Shown: positions 24,054 to 36,563 of the stretch, in pieces
How positions within the stretch are numbered: position 1 is the first letter of the stretch
Layout of the letters: the number at the start of each line of letters is the position of its first letter
Origin: Cryptomeria japonica
Taxonomy: Eukaryota; Streptophyta; Pinopsida; Cupressales; Cupressaceae
Assembly (NCBI RefSeq): GCF_030272615.1
Contig: NC_081412.1
Coordinates: 670,432,852 to 670,496,851, forward strand
Length of the DNA stretch: 64,000 nucleotides
Direction: 5' to 3'
Program-made: the position numbers and the translations under genes
Notes under the pieces: generated by a model
The model's database searches: none
What the model saw: only the letters and a program-made list of their open reading frames with translations
Told to the model about the DNA's origin: nothing

Positions 24054-24962
24054 TGTTGCCCCTAAGTTGTCCTTGATGACAAAAAGGGTGACATTATGAG
24101 GCTTTGTTTAGAGCAAGTTGACATAGCGTATACCTTTCACTTAATGCCTAAGTTCTTATGGTTTATGTTATGTTATATGTTCAATATAAAGTGCTTAAGA
24201 ACTGCACTATGTGCATTTATTTTAGATGTTTTTAAAAGCACTTTGAATAGTGCTATCGGAAATATGAGATGTGGGTCCCTTTACAACGATGACTTGGAGG
24301 TGAGTTGGTATAGTGTAAGTGACTGTTTGGTTGTCACATGGTTTGTTTAGTTGGCAGCACTTGATATCATCGGAATGAAACGTGTCAAGTTTCTAAGTTG
24401 ATTGGGCAACATATAATGATGTGTGGTCTATAGACCTTACGAATTTCAAATTTATTCTTCATTATCATTTGGGAAACGACTTATTAAAAAGTTAGGGAAA
24501 AAAAAAGAATGAAAGCATATATTTTTCTTTAACCCTAACATGATATCACTGCCATGATGGTTGTTTCGGTTGCTGCATACCAAGATTCAAGTAGACTCTT
24601 GAAGCAGATTTCAGTTATGATAAAGATCTTTGGAGGTTTTGTGGTGCTCATCTTTGATCAATGATTCAAGAAATAGGGAGATTTTGTCGGATTGTGTCTT
24701 CTGTCGACTTGGGTACTTAGGTATTTTGGGTATTGTTCATTTTTTTTTAGACGTAAATTCAATTGAAATCCAAGTTTGTCAAATCTGAAAACAAATGAAT
24801 GCATTTGAAAAGTTTCTTTTCGAATTATAGTTATCTCGAAGATTCCTCTAAATTTGTAATGATTATTGTGTGGTGGACGATTTATCTTTTAAAAATAAGG
24901 AACTTGAAAATTGTTTTCATTTTCCAATTATTCTTCAACTACAATAAGGTTTCGGTAACCCT

Positions 24963-25021
<59 letters not shown>

Positions 25022-25902
25022 CAATTTTTTTTATGTATATAATGTGAAAGTGAATGTTTATAAAGGGTGTAAAAAAATGGAGAATATGACGGGTGTGTTG
25101 TAACAGAATGCATAAAGTTTTTGGTAATGAGATATACTTTTAAAAAAACTTTGATCTATGTTCAGAAAATAGAGTATATGTTGAACTCTTTGTCTTTATT
25201 ATTATAGTGACACAAAGAAATGTATCGTATTTTTATAACAATACCCTATAACTGAGATTATTGCATATCATTGTGTTGGAAATCTCATTCAAACATTGAA
25301 AAATTTGTAGATGCACAAAAATAGTGTAGAAATAAGTCTTTCAGTGCTTGCAACTTGAGATTCTATTGAGATAATGTGAGATATAGGGGTGGGTGCTCCT
25401 TGGTCTGATACTTCTATATGCAATGTACTGAGTTGGTGCTCATTGAGTTAATAAAAGGAAATTCGTTGTCGAGTGGTTTTTCTACCCCAAGAGGGTTTTC
25501 CACTCATGAAAGCTATTGTGTTATGGGTTTATTCTTGTCTCAATTTGTTTCATTAATGTTAATGCTCTGATACCTAAGTTATGTATATGGTTTGTTATTC
25601 ACAAATCTTGTCTTGCTCATTAAATCTTATTTTGCATTACTTAAACTGTTCAAATTATATTTCCATTTGCAAAAGTCAGTTATGATTATAAGCATTACAG
25701 AGGTTATTCAAAATGCATATTGAATAATCAACTTCATATGATTTAATAAAGTCTAGTCTAAATCTATAGGGGTTAGATTTTTTTTAATACTCATTGCAAG
25801 TTGTCACAAAGTTGCTAAGTTTTTTTTATTTGCTCAATTTGGGTCAGAATTTCACTCTCTGATTCACCGCCCTCCCCTCTTAGAGTGAATCCACTTCCAA
25901 CA
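24054..25902 (+). repeat. 5' LTR of copia B
   Basis: 1849 bp, TGTTGCCCC...TTCCAACA. It aligns with 31295-33177 throughout. Two large differences from the 3' LTR are seen: a pure (GT)n tract at 24966-25020, and absence of about 85-90 bp that the 3' LTR has near 32150-32240. Confidence 0.95.
24966..25020. repeat. (GT)n microsatellite inside the 5' LTR
   Basis: 55 bp of uninterrupted GT. The same place in the 3' LTR (near 32286-32298) has only about five or six GT units, so the tract expanded (or contracted in the other copy) after insertion. Confidence 0.97.
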
Positions 25903-25904
25903 AG

Positions 25905-25915
25905 TGGTATTAGAG
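25905..25915 (+). promoter_or_regulatory. Primer-binding site, copia B
   Basis: TGGTATTAGAG lies 2 bp after the LTR and matches the plant initiator tRNA-Met site TGGTATCAGAG with one C-to-T change. Confidence 0.85.
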
Positions 25916-25974
25916 AATTGGGTCCCTTCATATAGGTTTAACCCAGGGATTGATTCTAGTCTTTGGACGTCGAT

Positions 25975-27639
25975 ATGGCCCAATCACAAGAAGGTGTTAC
26001 ACTTTCTAGAACTCCTCTCTTTGATGGCTCAGATTATGTGTCCTGGAAAATCAGAATGGAAACTTACCTAGTTTAGGTTGATCTTAATGTGTGGAACATT
26101 GTAACCTCAAAATATGTTGTTCCTACTTCTATTCCCACTGATCCTAATGCTAAGACACAATATGAATTAAATGCCAAAACTAAGCATGATATCTTATGTG
26201 GTCTCACCAAGGATGTGTTTGTAAAGGTCATGCATTGTGCATTTGCTCATGAGATAAGGAATAAACTTGAAACTATTTATCAAGGTGATGCAAAAGTCAA
26301 AGAATATAAGATTCTCACACTCAAAAATCAGTTTGAGTCTTTGATAATGAAAGAAGATGAGACTATTGCAAGTTATTTTCTCAGAATAGATGAAGTTGTA
26401 AACTCTAGAAGAGGTCTTGGTGAAACTATTGATGAAAAAGATGTTGTTAGGAAGGTCATTCGAACCTTGTTACCTAAATTTGAAACTAAGGTTTCAACCT
26501 TAGAAGAAAAGAAGAGTTTTTCTAAAATGACTCTTGATGGCTTACAAAGCATACTCACAACCTATGAAATGAGGATAGGTAGTAATCTTTTCACTTCTAA
26601 AAAGACTGCTTTGAAGGCTGAAAAGAAAGAAGAACCTGATAGTGAATCTGAACTTTCAGATGCTATAGAAGCCCTACTTGTTAGAAAGTTGAAAAAAAAG
26701 TATAAGGGTAAATTTCCCTTAAAATGCTTTAATTGTGGCAAAACTGGACACTTTGCTGCTCAATGCCCTCTGAGTGACCAAAACAGTGAAGAAGAAAAAC
26801 CAGAAAATTTTTACAAAAAGAAAATGTGGAATCCTATAAATAAGTTTAATTCCTTCAAGAAAAAGAAGATTTTCTTTACTAAAGAAGACTCTAAAGTTGA
26901 AACAAACGACTCACCTTGTGAAGGTGATGAAACTTTGTTCATGGCAAAGATAGAAACCCCTTTAGAGAAAGACCTAATTAAAAATTTAATAGAAAATAGA
27001 TTTAATGATTTGGATCAAGGTGAAGTTGATCTTGAAGGAGAGTTACTTTGTGCTCTCAAATAAATTAAGATATTAAAGAATCTTTTAGCTTCTCATGAAA
27101 GCTCAAATTAGATCTTACAAGTTGAGTTGAATGACTCAAACTTGACAACTACAAACCTAGAATCTCTTCTTGAAGAAAGAGAAAAGAAAATTGAAACATT
27201 AGAACAACAAACAATAAAACTGCAAAAAGAGATTGAAAAATATGAAAGTACCATGCATTTGAATGATATCTTGAACAAGCAAAAGAAACACAAAAATTTG
27301 ACTGGTGTAGGCTATGATAAGGTTGAATCATCCAAATAAATTACTAAGCTTTTAAACAGAAAGCAATTACAAGCTTACAATAGGATGAGACCATTTAGGT
27401 TCGGGTTCTTTCATGGCTATTGCTTTTACTGCAATAAGTTTGGCCATAAGGTAAACACTTGTAGATTTTTGCAGCATAGAACTCCTATGTTTGGACACGA
27501 ACAAGCCTATGGCTTTCCAAATACTATGAAGTGTATTAAATGTAACACCTTTGGACATACCTCTACTCAGTGCAAATCAAAGGCAAACACTGATAAGGCA
27601 TGGAAACAAAATTTGTACCTAGTACTGAACAATCAATGA
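25975..27639 (+). pseudogene. Copia B gag (capsid and zinc knuckles)
   Basis: ATG at 25975 opens MAQSQEGVTLSRTPLFDGSDYVSWKIRMETYL, a typical copia gag start (FDG.NY..W). A TAG at 26074-26076 stands where Gln is expected; the frame then runs open to 27063. The UBN2-type section (about 26200-26570) includes KEYKILTLKNQFESL. A first CCHC knuckle CFNCGKTGHFAAQC is at about 26725-26766, and after a TAA at 27061 and a coiled-coil stretch (27127-27339), two more knuckles occur at 27424-27465 (CFYCNKFGHKVNTC) and 27532-27573 (CIKCNTFGHTSTQC). Three knuckles is unusual; most copia gag proteins have one. Gag packages the element RNA in the cytoplasm. Confidence 0.88.
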
Positions 27640-27659
27640 TTGTGCAAACTGCATTTCTG

Positions 27660-30600
27660 TCAAATAAGAAATCAATGTGGGTGTTGGACATTGGTTGTTC
27701 ACACCATATGATGGGAGAGAAATAAATTTCTTCATTTGCAAGATTTTGATGGAGGTTTTGTTCAATTTGGTGATAATTCAGGAGCCTTTGTCAGAGGTAA
27801 GGGTACATTACTACTGAATGATGATACTCCAATCCATGATGTGTATTTTGTTGAAGGATTAAAAAATAATTTTTTGAGTGTCAATCAAATCTGTGATAGT
27901 GGTTATAATGTATCCTTTAGTTCTCAAGGTTGTGTTATCAAATAAGTCTAGTAAAGTTGTTGTTGGTGGTTTTAGAACAATTGGCAATGTTTACAACTTG
28001 CTTGACTCCACAAATTGTGAAAACAATGAAGGCATGTGCCTTTTGGGTCAAGTAGAGGAAAATTATTTGTGGTATAAGTGCTTGGGACATGTAAACTTTG
28101 ATAATCTAGTTTGAATCAACAAGAATCAGAATGTCAGAGGTTTGTTTATCTTGAGTAAACTTTTAAACTCAATTTGTAAAGAGTGTTTGAAAGGTAAACA
28201 AACAAAAGTGTCTTTCAAATCTAAAGAACACTCTTCCACAAGACCATTATAGATTGTTCATATAGATTTGTGTGGTCCTACAAGGACACAATCAATAAAC
28301 AGTGAATAATACTCTATGCTCTTTGTTGATGACTATACTAGAATGGTATGGGTCACTTTTCTTAAACACAAATCTGAAGCATTTGACAGATTTGAGATTT
28401 TTAAAAAGATGGTTGAACATGAATCTGATCTGAAATTAAAATGCTTAAGATTAGATAAGGGTGGTGAGTTTATATCATAAGAATTCATAGATTATTATGA
28501 AAGACATGACATTAAAAGAAAATATGCTGCTGCCCGAACACCTCAATAAAATGGAGTGGTTGAGAGAAAAAATAGAATAGTCAAAGAAATGGCTCGCACG
28601 ATGCTCAATGAAGGAAATTTGCCAGATAGGTATTGGAAAGAAGTTGTTCATACAATAGTTTACATTCTGAATCATGTACAAATCAGGGTAAAACCTACCT
28701 TTACTTCCTATGAACTCTGGTATGTTAAAGGTACTTCTATTAAATATTTTAAGACTTTTGGATGCAAGTGCTACATTAAAAGAGATGAAGAAAATCTAAA
28801 AAGATTTGATACTAAAATTGTTGAGGGTATCTTTCTTGGATACTCGACTCATAGCAAAGCTTATAAATGTTTCAATAATAGGATGAATAAAATTGTTGAA
28901 ATAGTTAATGTAAGATTTGATGAGAAATTGCTTCTAAGTGATGATGTACAGGATGTTGAGGAGGATACACCATTAAGACTTGATCAAGCTCCTAAATCTA
29001 CTGAAGAAAAAATAACAAATGTAGAGAGTGAATCTAGGCCCAAAGCTACATCCAGTTCTAAAGTAGAAATTCCTCTACATACACCCTCCAGAATCATTAC
29101 TGAAAGACATCCTCAAAATCAAATTATTGGTGACATAGATGCAGAAATCATGACTAGGAGAACAGAAAAAATTGATGAACAAGCTCAAATGGATGAGCAT
29201 TATTGTTTGGTAACTAATTTTGAACCTAAATCTATCTCTGATGCATTGATTGATGATTGTTGGCTAAATGCAATGAGAGATGAAATCAGTCAAATAGAAA
29301 AGAATAAAACCTGGGAACTAGTGCCTAGACTAGACGATAAAAATGTTATAGGGGGGAAATGGATTTTCAGAAATAAACTTGATGAATCTGGTAAAGTTGT
29401 TAGGAATAAGGCACACTTTGTTTGTAAAGGCTATGCACAACAGGAAGGTGTAGATTTTGGTGAAACATTTGCACTTGTTGCTAGGATAGAGTCAATATGA
29501 ATATTTCTTGCATATTCTTGTTATAAAAACTTTAAAGTATATCAAATGGATGTTAAAACAACATTTCGAAATGGTTATCTTCATGAGGAGGTGTATGTGA
29601 AGTAGCCAGAAGGGTTTGTCTCTTCAAATAAACCTGATTATGTATACAGGTTGAAAAAGGATCTATATGGCCTTAAACAATCTCCAAGAGCTTGGTACTC
29701 TAGGTTGGAAGCCCACCTAATTGCAAATGGATTCGCTAGAGTTGGAGTTGACAGTAACTTGTATAGCAAGGTTGAAGGTAATGTTTTTTAGTTACTGAAG
29801 TATATGTGGATGATATTATTTTTGGCTGCAATAATGATTCCTTCTCCAAAAAGTTTTCAAAACTCACAGAATCTGAATTTGAAATGTCCATGTTGGGTGA
29901 ATTAACCTTTTTCCTTGGTCTTCAAGTAATGCAACTTGAAGGGGGCATATTTATGTCACAAACTAAATATGCAAAAGAAATTCTTAAGAAGTTTAACATG
30001 ACAGATTGCAAATCAGTTAGCACTCCAATGGAGACTAGTTGCAAATTGACTAAGACTAATGATTCTCTTGAGGTAAATCAATCAAGGTATAGATCAATGA
30101 TAGGTGGTTTACTATATTTAACTGCACATCTAGACCTGATTTAATGTATGCAATATGTTTCGTTTCACGCTTCCAGCCTACACCTAAACAATCTCACTTG
30201 ACTGCTGTGAAAAAATTATTTAAACACATTCAAGGTACTTTAGACTATGGTTTATGGTATCCTCAGAAAAATGATTTTTCTCTTATTGGTTACACTAATG
30301 CCGACTGGGCTGGCTATATGGATGACATAAAAAGCACTAGTGGTGCAACCTTCTTTCTAAGAGATTGTCTTGTTGCTTGGCATAGTAAAAAGCAAGATTG
30401 TGTCACTTTATCAACTGCAGAATCTGAATATATCGCAACAACTTCTTGTTGTACCCAACTAATCTAGATGTCTCATCAACTTGCTGATATGGGTATTTCA
30501 GTTGACAAACCCATCTCCATTTTCTGTGATAACACTAGTGCCATCAATCTCTCTAAGAACCCTGTTATGCATTCTCGCACTAAACATGTTGCTATCAAAC

Positions 30601-30761
30601 TACATTTTCTATGAGAACAAGTGTTAGCTAATGAATTTTAGATGTTGTATGTGCCTTCTCTAGCACAAGTAGTTGACATTTTCATAAAAGCTCTATCTAA
30701 AGAAGCATTTGAGTGTTCCAGGGATAGGTTGGGAGTCATCTCTCAATATACTCTTTCTTAA
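27660..30761 (+). pseudogene. Copia B pol: protease, integrase, RT, RNase H
   Basis: Protease is at about 27675-27720 with WVLDIGCSHHMMG, where the catalytic DSG reads DIG. GAG-pre-integrase follows near 28050-28110. Integrase has HIDLCGPT, the FVDDYTRM box and GVVERKNR (28250-28620) and a C-terminal part to about 28950. RT spans 29260-30140: [34 protein letters not shown] and the catalytic YVDDIIFG (about 29801-29824, reached after a frameshift near 29790). RNase H (30144-30761) has TSGATFF, DNTSAINLSKNP and SRTKHVAIK. Stops include TAA at 28547 (normally PQQNGV) and TAG at 29603, both at Gln codons. Confidence 0.92.
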
Positions 30762-30829
30762 ATTCTTGTCTTCAATCAGGGGGATCTTTTCTCTCCACAA
30801 GCAACATTCTATTGTTTTGTCCTTTGTCC

Positions 30830-31280
30830 TTGAGTCAAAAAGGGGGAGAAAGCATCATTGACAGATGATTAAAAATAAATTCATTGCCAGATGATTAAAA
30901 TGACAGATGGTTAATAGATGATTGGTATTCATTTTGATAGATTAAATTGGCATTCTTGGCATCTAGCATTGCATTCATTTTGGTATTGACAGTTGACAAC
31001 ATTCTTAGCATTTGGCATTGCATTCATTTTGGTATTGACAGTTGACAAATCATTTCGACAGATTGGTATTCTTGGCTATTGACAAATGACAGATGGTATT
31101 CTTGGCATTAATTTTTTTTATTGACAGATGACAAATTGGCATTATTGCCAGGTTACAGATTAACATTTGGTATTATTGGTTTATATGCTTATTGATAGTG
31201 GTTTTGTCTGGCATTAGCAGTCTGGTATTTGCACTTTGCATTTTTCAAAGTCAATGATGGCATGGTTTTTTCCATCAAGG
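30830..31280 (+). repeat. Short-repeat spacer before the PPT of copia B
   Basis: Non-coding and built of recurring TTGACAGATG, TTGGCATT and CATTCATTTTGGTATTGACAG words. A block of about 58 bp is tandemly repeated between about 30960 and 31050. It ends at the polypurine tract ACAAAGGGGG (31281-31290). Confidence 0.8.
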
Positions 31281-31294
31281 ACAAAGGGGGATTT

Positions 31295-33177
31295 TGTTTC
31301 CCGTTAGTTGTCCTTGATGACAAAAAGGGTGATATTATGAGGCTTTGTTTAGTGCAAGTTGACATGGTGTATACCTTTCACTAAATGCCTAAGTGCTTAT
31401 GGTTTATGTTATGTTATATGTTGAATGTAAAGTGTTTAAGAATTGCACTATTGGTATTTATTTTAGATGTTGTTTTTAAAAGCACTTTGTATAGTGCTTC
31501 TGATAATATGAGATGTGGGTCCCTTTACACTGATGACTTGGAGGTGAGTTGGTATAGTGTAAGTGACTGTTTGGTTGTCACATGGTTTGTTTAGTTGGTA
31601 GCACTTGATATCATCGGAATGAAACATGTCAAGTTTCCAAGTCGTCTGGACAACATATAATGATGTGTGGTTTATAGACCTTACAAATTTCAAATTTATT
31701 CTTCATTATCATTTGGGACTAGACTTATAATAGAGTTAGGGAAAAATCAAAAGAATGTAAAGCGCATATTTTTCTTTAACCTAACGTGATATCACTTCTA
31801 TGATGGTTGTTTTGGTAGCTACAAACCAAGATTAAACTAGAATCTTGAAGCAGATTTCAGTTATGATGAAGATCTTTGGAGGTTTTGTGGTGCTCATCCT
31901 TGATCGTCAATTCAGGAAACATGGAGATTTTGTGGGATTGTGTCTTCTGTCGACTTGGGTACTCAGGTATTTTGGGTATTGTTAATTTTTTTTTAGAGGT
32001 AAATTCGGTTGAAATCCAAGTTTGTCAAATCTGAAAACAAATGAATGCATTTGAAAAGTTTCCTTTCTAGTTATCGTTATCTCGGAGATTCCTCTAAATT
32101 TGTAATGATTACTATTTGGTGGACGATTTATCTTTTAAAAATAAGGAACTTGAACAATAAGAACATCTTGATTCTCTTTTTCAATTATGAGAGGACTATA
32201 AAGATAGGTCGATATTCAGTTTGTGTGGTTGTTTTTATTTTCCAGTTATTCTTCAACCACAATAAGGTTTCGGTAACCCTTCACGAGTGTGTGTGTGACA
32301 GTTTTTCTTATGTATATAATGTGAAAGTGAATGGTTATAAAGGGTGTAAAAAATTAGAGAATATGACAGGTGTGTTGTAACAGAATGCATAAAGTTTTTG
32401 GTAATGAGATATACTTTAAAAGAAAACTTTAATTTGTTTTCAGAAAGCAGAGTATATGTTGAACTCTCTGTCTTTATTAATATAGTGTCACATAGAAATG
32501 TATTGTACTGTTATAACTGTACCCTGCAACTGAGATTATTGCATATCATTGTGTTGGAAATCTCGTTCAAACACTGGAAAATTTGTAGATGCACCAAAAT
32601 AGTGTAGATATAAGTTCTTCAATGCTTGCAACTTGAGATGCTATTGAGATAATGTGAGATATAGGGGTGGGGCTCCTTGAAGCCTGATACTTCTAAATAT
32701 AGTGTATTGAGTTGGTGCTCATTGAGTTAATAAAAGGAAATTCATTGTTGAGTGGTTTTTCTACCTCAAGAAGGTTTTCCACTCATGAAATCTATTGTGT
32801 TATGGGTTTATTCTTGTCTCAATTTATTTCATTAAGGTTAATGCTCTGATACCTAAGTTATCTATATGGTTTGTTGTTCACAAATCTTGTCTTGCTCATT
32901 AACTCTTATTTTGCATTACTTAAACTGTTCAAATTATATTTCCATTTGTAAAAGTTAGTTATGATTATAAGCATTACAAAGGTTATTCAAAATACATATT
33001 GAATAATCAATTCCATATGCTTTAATAAAGTCTAGTTTGAATCTTTAGGGGTTGGATTTTTTTAATACTCATTGAAAGTTGTCACAAAGTTGCTTAGTTT
33101 TATTTATTTGCTCAATTTGGGTCAGAATTTTAGTCACTCTAATTCACCCCCCTCTCAGAGTGAATCCACTTCCAACA
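31295..33177 (+). repeat. 3' LTR of copia B
   Basis: 1883 bp, TGTTTCCCG...TTCCAACA, preceded by a polypurine tract and followed by the AATTT duplication. Contains about 85-90 bp missing from the 5' LTR. Confidence 0.95.
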
Positions 33178-33690
33178 AATTTGACTGTGCTCAAAATGGA
33201 AAGTGTGGTATAAAAGAGGCCCCAAATCTAACATGTTGTCTCTTGTTGGAGGATGTTGGGTTTTCCACACTAGAAAATTTACAAAGCTTTTTTGAATTCT
33301 CATCATTGAGGAAATTAAAGAAGTTAGGATTGTATAATTGCTGCAAGGTTGAAGATCCTCTTGATGTTAGTGGTTGTCATGAATTGCAGGCATTACATTT
33401 AGTCTATAATGACAATCTGAAAGGACTTCCCAACATGGGAGAGTGCCCACAATTAGAAGAAATCAAATTGAGTTGGTATTCTTCTGAGGAAAATGATGTC
33501 AAAATTCTTGAGGAGAGTTCTTAATTTGAAGATGAAACCTTCCCAAACTTAAGTTATGTAAGTGCGCCAGAAGCATTGAAAGAGTGGGAGTGGCTTGAGA
33601 GCAAGACAATGCTGGGAATAAGGTATTTCCGTGGAGGGAAGATATATTATTCTATCACAATTTCCTACAAATCTGACAACCGAAGGGACG
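33178..33690 (+). pseudogene. NBS-LRR relict, 3' LRR portion
   Basis: Continues the LRR exon interrupted by copia B. LRR-type lines are visible: SLRKLKKLGLYNCCKVEDPL, ELQALHLVYNDNLKGLPNM, QLEEIKLSWYS. A TAA at 33522-33524 breaks the frame, after which the same frame continues (FEDETFPNLSYV...WEWLESK) to about 33690, where a MULE-end-like module begins. The C-terminus of the protein is therefore lost. Confidence 0.8.
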
Positions 33691-33760
33691 CGTCTATTTT
33701 GGCTCCAAAAGTGACCTGTCGTACCAATGATATACATCGACATACATGTTTGAGACATGC
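33687..33760 (+). repeat. MULE-end-like module, left part only
   Basis: Starts GACGCGTCTATTTTGGCTCC and continues AAAAGTGACCTGTCGTACC, matching the start of the modules at 55907 and 61655. It directly abuts the end of the LRR relict. Confidence 0.6.
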
Positions 33761-34028
33761 ATACCATGCCAATTTGGCGTAGTCATTGGACCTAGAGAAA
33801 ATGACGTGGAGTTGTCCTAGACTTGCCTGTTTCAAATGTCGGGGCCTTCGTGAAACTACGTGGACATGCCAGAGGACGATGAACCTTGAGTTGTAGCTCG
33901 CGCCGGTGTGTTGTGCCTAACAGGCACATTAAAAACCATGAAACATAAACAACTGGCGACAAGTGTAGATGACTACGTTCAAATGCCAAAACAGCAGGAA
34001 AAAGAGTGCGCAGGATTCCAAAACGCAG

Positions 34029-34348
34029 TGGCTCCCTCCAAAACCTCTCGTACATGTTAGTGACAGGTGGTTTAGTCCTTAGTCAATTGCAGCCATTCAT
34101 TGGAAAAGCGATGATGTAGAACATGCCACTAACACGTGCTAGGCCAACCATAGTACACGTCCTTGTACCTTTTCAGGAAAATACCTCACGCCATTTTCTA
34201 CCTCATGTGGAAAAAATCGCAGTCGTTCATTAAAAAATTGATGATGTAGAACGTACCACTTACACGTGTGTTAGGTAAACCGTACTATGCATCCCTGTGC
34301 CTCCATTTTAGAATACCTTGGGCCATTTTCTGCCTCATGTGGAAAAGT
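34029..34348 (+). repeat. Palindrome-module derivative with internal tandem duplication
   Basis: Begins GTGGCTCCCTCCAAAACC and contains CATGTTAGTGACAGG and CACTAACACGTGCTAGG. The part 34083-34208 is repeated at 34209-34348 (period about 126-129 bp), each copy ending in CTCATGTGGAAAA. Confidence 0.7.
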
Positions 34349-34453
34349 GTAGGAATAATGGGACTAATGTGTGATTAAAGCAAGTGTCCTCATTGTTGGG
34401 TGTCCTCATTGTTGAAGTCTTTTGCTATTTTTGAAGGGAAAGAAGGGCTTGAA

Positions 34454-34545
34454 GAAGGAGGTAGCAAGTTATTATTGAGGGCAACCTGCATTATTGAAGG
34501 AGGCAGCGAGTTATTATTGAAGGGCAACCTACGTTGTTGAAGGAG
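34454..34545. repeat. 42-bp tandem duplication
   Basis: GAAGGAGG(T/C)AGC(A/G)AGTTATTATTGA(A)GGGCAACCT occurs twice (34454 and 34496) with a partial third copy. Confidence 0.85.
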
Positions 34546-34979
34546 ACTTCATTTTTTAAGGTTGTCAGGTATGTGGACAATTCATTTTTTTTCTAGTTGT
34601 ATATTCTGGGTTTCAATTCTTTGTTTTTCGTTTTTTATTTTGCTTTATATGCAATGGGAAAATTTCCATGTTTTGGTTTACATGTACTCAGAAAATTTTA
34701 TTGTTTTTCTTTAGTGGGAAATTATTCTTGTTTTTCTTTAGTGGGAAATTATTTGTGTTAGGGTTAGATATCGTGTTGGACGCATGTTTGCTGGCTTCAA
34801 AAAGCCGTGGTAAAACGTGTGACAAAAACACGTGTTAGTCTTGTTGTACTGTCATTTTGGTGGCTGATTGGTGTTAGGTTGCTGGCATCTATTTGGTCTA
34901 TCATTTCTAGTTGAAGCTATTCGGACTTTATTTTCGATACAACCTTCACATTTGGGGACTTTTTCACTATTGCACTTTT

Positions 34980-35230
34980 CGGTATAAGTCTTACTGATAG
35001 CCTCATCGGTTATCGGAAAGACAATTTTATGCTTTTGCCACTTATGTTCACTATACCGATGAGCCTTATTGGTATATGCTTCTCTGATATAACCATCGTT
35101 GACTTCTTAATTTAATCGACGAGAGTGATACCAATAGGTATCACTTTGGATTTCCATGCATTGTTATCGGTATATGATACACCGATCAACAGCTAGTATT
35201 TATTGTGTGTTTTTATCGGGGTTACTTATC
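34980..35230. repeat. TATCGG hairpin-motif cluster
   Basis: Several short inverted pairs of TATCGG and CCGATA words occur, for example TATCGGGG...ATCCCGATA near 35214-35237 and TATCGGTATATGATACACCGAT near 35163-35184. The same motif dominates 53640-54960. Confidence 0.7.
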
Positions 35231-35340
35231 CCGATAGTGTAACTTTCCATTATTTGTAATTTTTACTTCCATAATTAAGTAGGAACTTCTTCCATCCATA
35301 AAGGGGCGCCTTTTCTCATTATTCTTCTTGAGATGCACAC

Positions 35341-36085
35341 TCGTCTATTGTGGCTCCAAAACCACTGTAAGGATTTACTAGAATAGTCGCACGCGTGTTA
35401 GTCATGCAATAGCCACCGCCTTACGGACTCCGCCGTTTGGATTGACTAACACACGTGTTAGTCCTTGAACAATTAACAATTATATGTACCCAATTAGGTT
35501 GACAAGCTCGTAGATCTAAGATCTAATACCACTCATTCTAAGACAACAATATACGTAAAATATATAGCATAATAGTTATATTCAAATTATCTTCAAATGA
35601 TTCAAATCAATATGTAGAAATACCCATATAAATTTGTATATAATTTTACACAAGTTTTTTGGTCTTCTTATTTTAATATGATTTACTATTTATTACATAA
35701 ATAGTCTAAAATAACAAAAAAAATGTTTGTTTTGGAGTTGCGGTCGAACGCGTCTAGCCTGGCTCGAAAAAGACAATACGGATTGACTAACATGCATGTT
35801 AGTCTCACGTGTGTGTATTCTGGTTTGAAAATGAAGTACGGATTTACTAACACGGGGGTTAGTAGAGCATTTTACACCATCAATTTTGCAATTAACGGTT
35901 GTGATTGAGTAACCTATCACTAACATGTTGTATGAAAGGTTTGCTTTGGAGCGGGAGCACCTATTGTACAACGTGTTAGTGTTGTGTTAGTCAATCGCTG
36001 CTCGTTCATTGCAAACTCGACGGTGTAAAACGTGCGACTAACAAGCGTGTTAGTCATTGCGTACTACCATTTTGGAGCGGTCATG
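35341..36085. repeat. Cluster of palindrome modules (MULE-end family)
   Basis: A forward fragment starts at 35341 (CGTCTATTGTGGCTCCAAAA) and holds GACTAACACACGTGTTAGTC at 35444-35463. Another fragment has the perfect palindrome GACTAACATGCATGTTAGTC at 35785-35804. A reverse copy (about 35830-35955) and a forward copy (about 35964-36085) are adjacent and divergent. Confidence 0.8.
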
Positions 36086-36563
36086 CGTGAAAGCGCATAA
36101 CGCGCCTTGCTAGTTGAAGAAAATTTTTATTAGTTGTGTGAATCATATGAATCCAATGTCTTCGTAGGATAGCATGATATGGAAATGTTTAAGTGTACAA
36201 AAGTGTCCATAGACTATTGTGCAGAAACTTAGATTCTAGAATAACATGGAATATGTGGTAGATGAACTTAGTTATTAGAAAGCACTAAAAAATTAAGGCA
36301 TAAGTTGATAAAAATTGAAATAATTTATAGACGTCTCTATTAGTCTGACAGATTTGCATGTCTATTTTGAAATCATAGGTATCTCAATTTCAAATATGGA
36401 GGCCAACTTTTCTTTAGAAACAAGCAAAACATAGGTCACATTTTGTAGATGAATAAGCGATGATAGGTTGATGAACCTGTTTATATATGAAGACACCACA
36501 TTCATTTCCGTGGTGAAGTTGGTCCTATGACCTGAGTAAATAGATGGTGGATAGAAGTAGAGA

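Larger units (their letters stand above)
24054..33177 (+). mobile_element. Ty1/copia LTR retrotransposon B, full-length, 9.1 kb
   Basis: Both LTRs, PBS, gag, pol and PPT are present. The LTRs begin TGTT and end CCAACA; the element is flanked by the 5-bp duplication AATTT (24049-24053 and 33178-33182). It is inserted in the sense orientation into an LRR exon. LTRs near 1.85 kb are long for copia. Gag and pol contain several premature stops and a frameshift, so the copy is not autonomous. Confidence 0.95.

Noticed and set aside
24096-24350. An 84-codon frame, also seen at 31385-31594
   Set aside because: It lies in the two LTR copies of copia B and is duplicated with them; no domain and inconsistent reading between copies.
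34700-34751. Short direct repeat of TTTTTCTTTAGTGGGAAATTATT
   Set aside because: Two copies of about 26 bp; likely replication slippage, too small to interpret.
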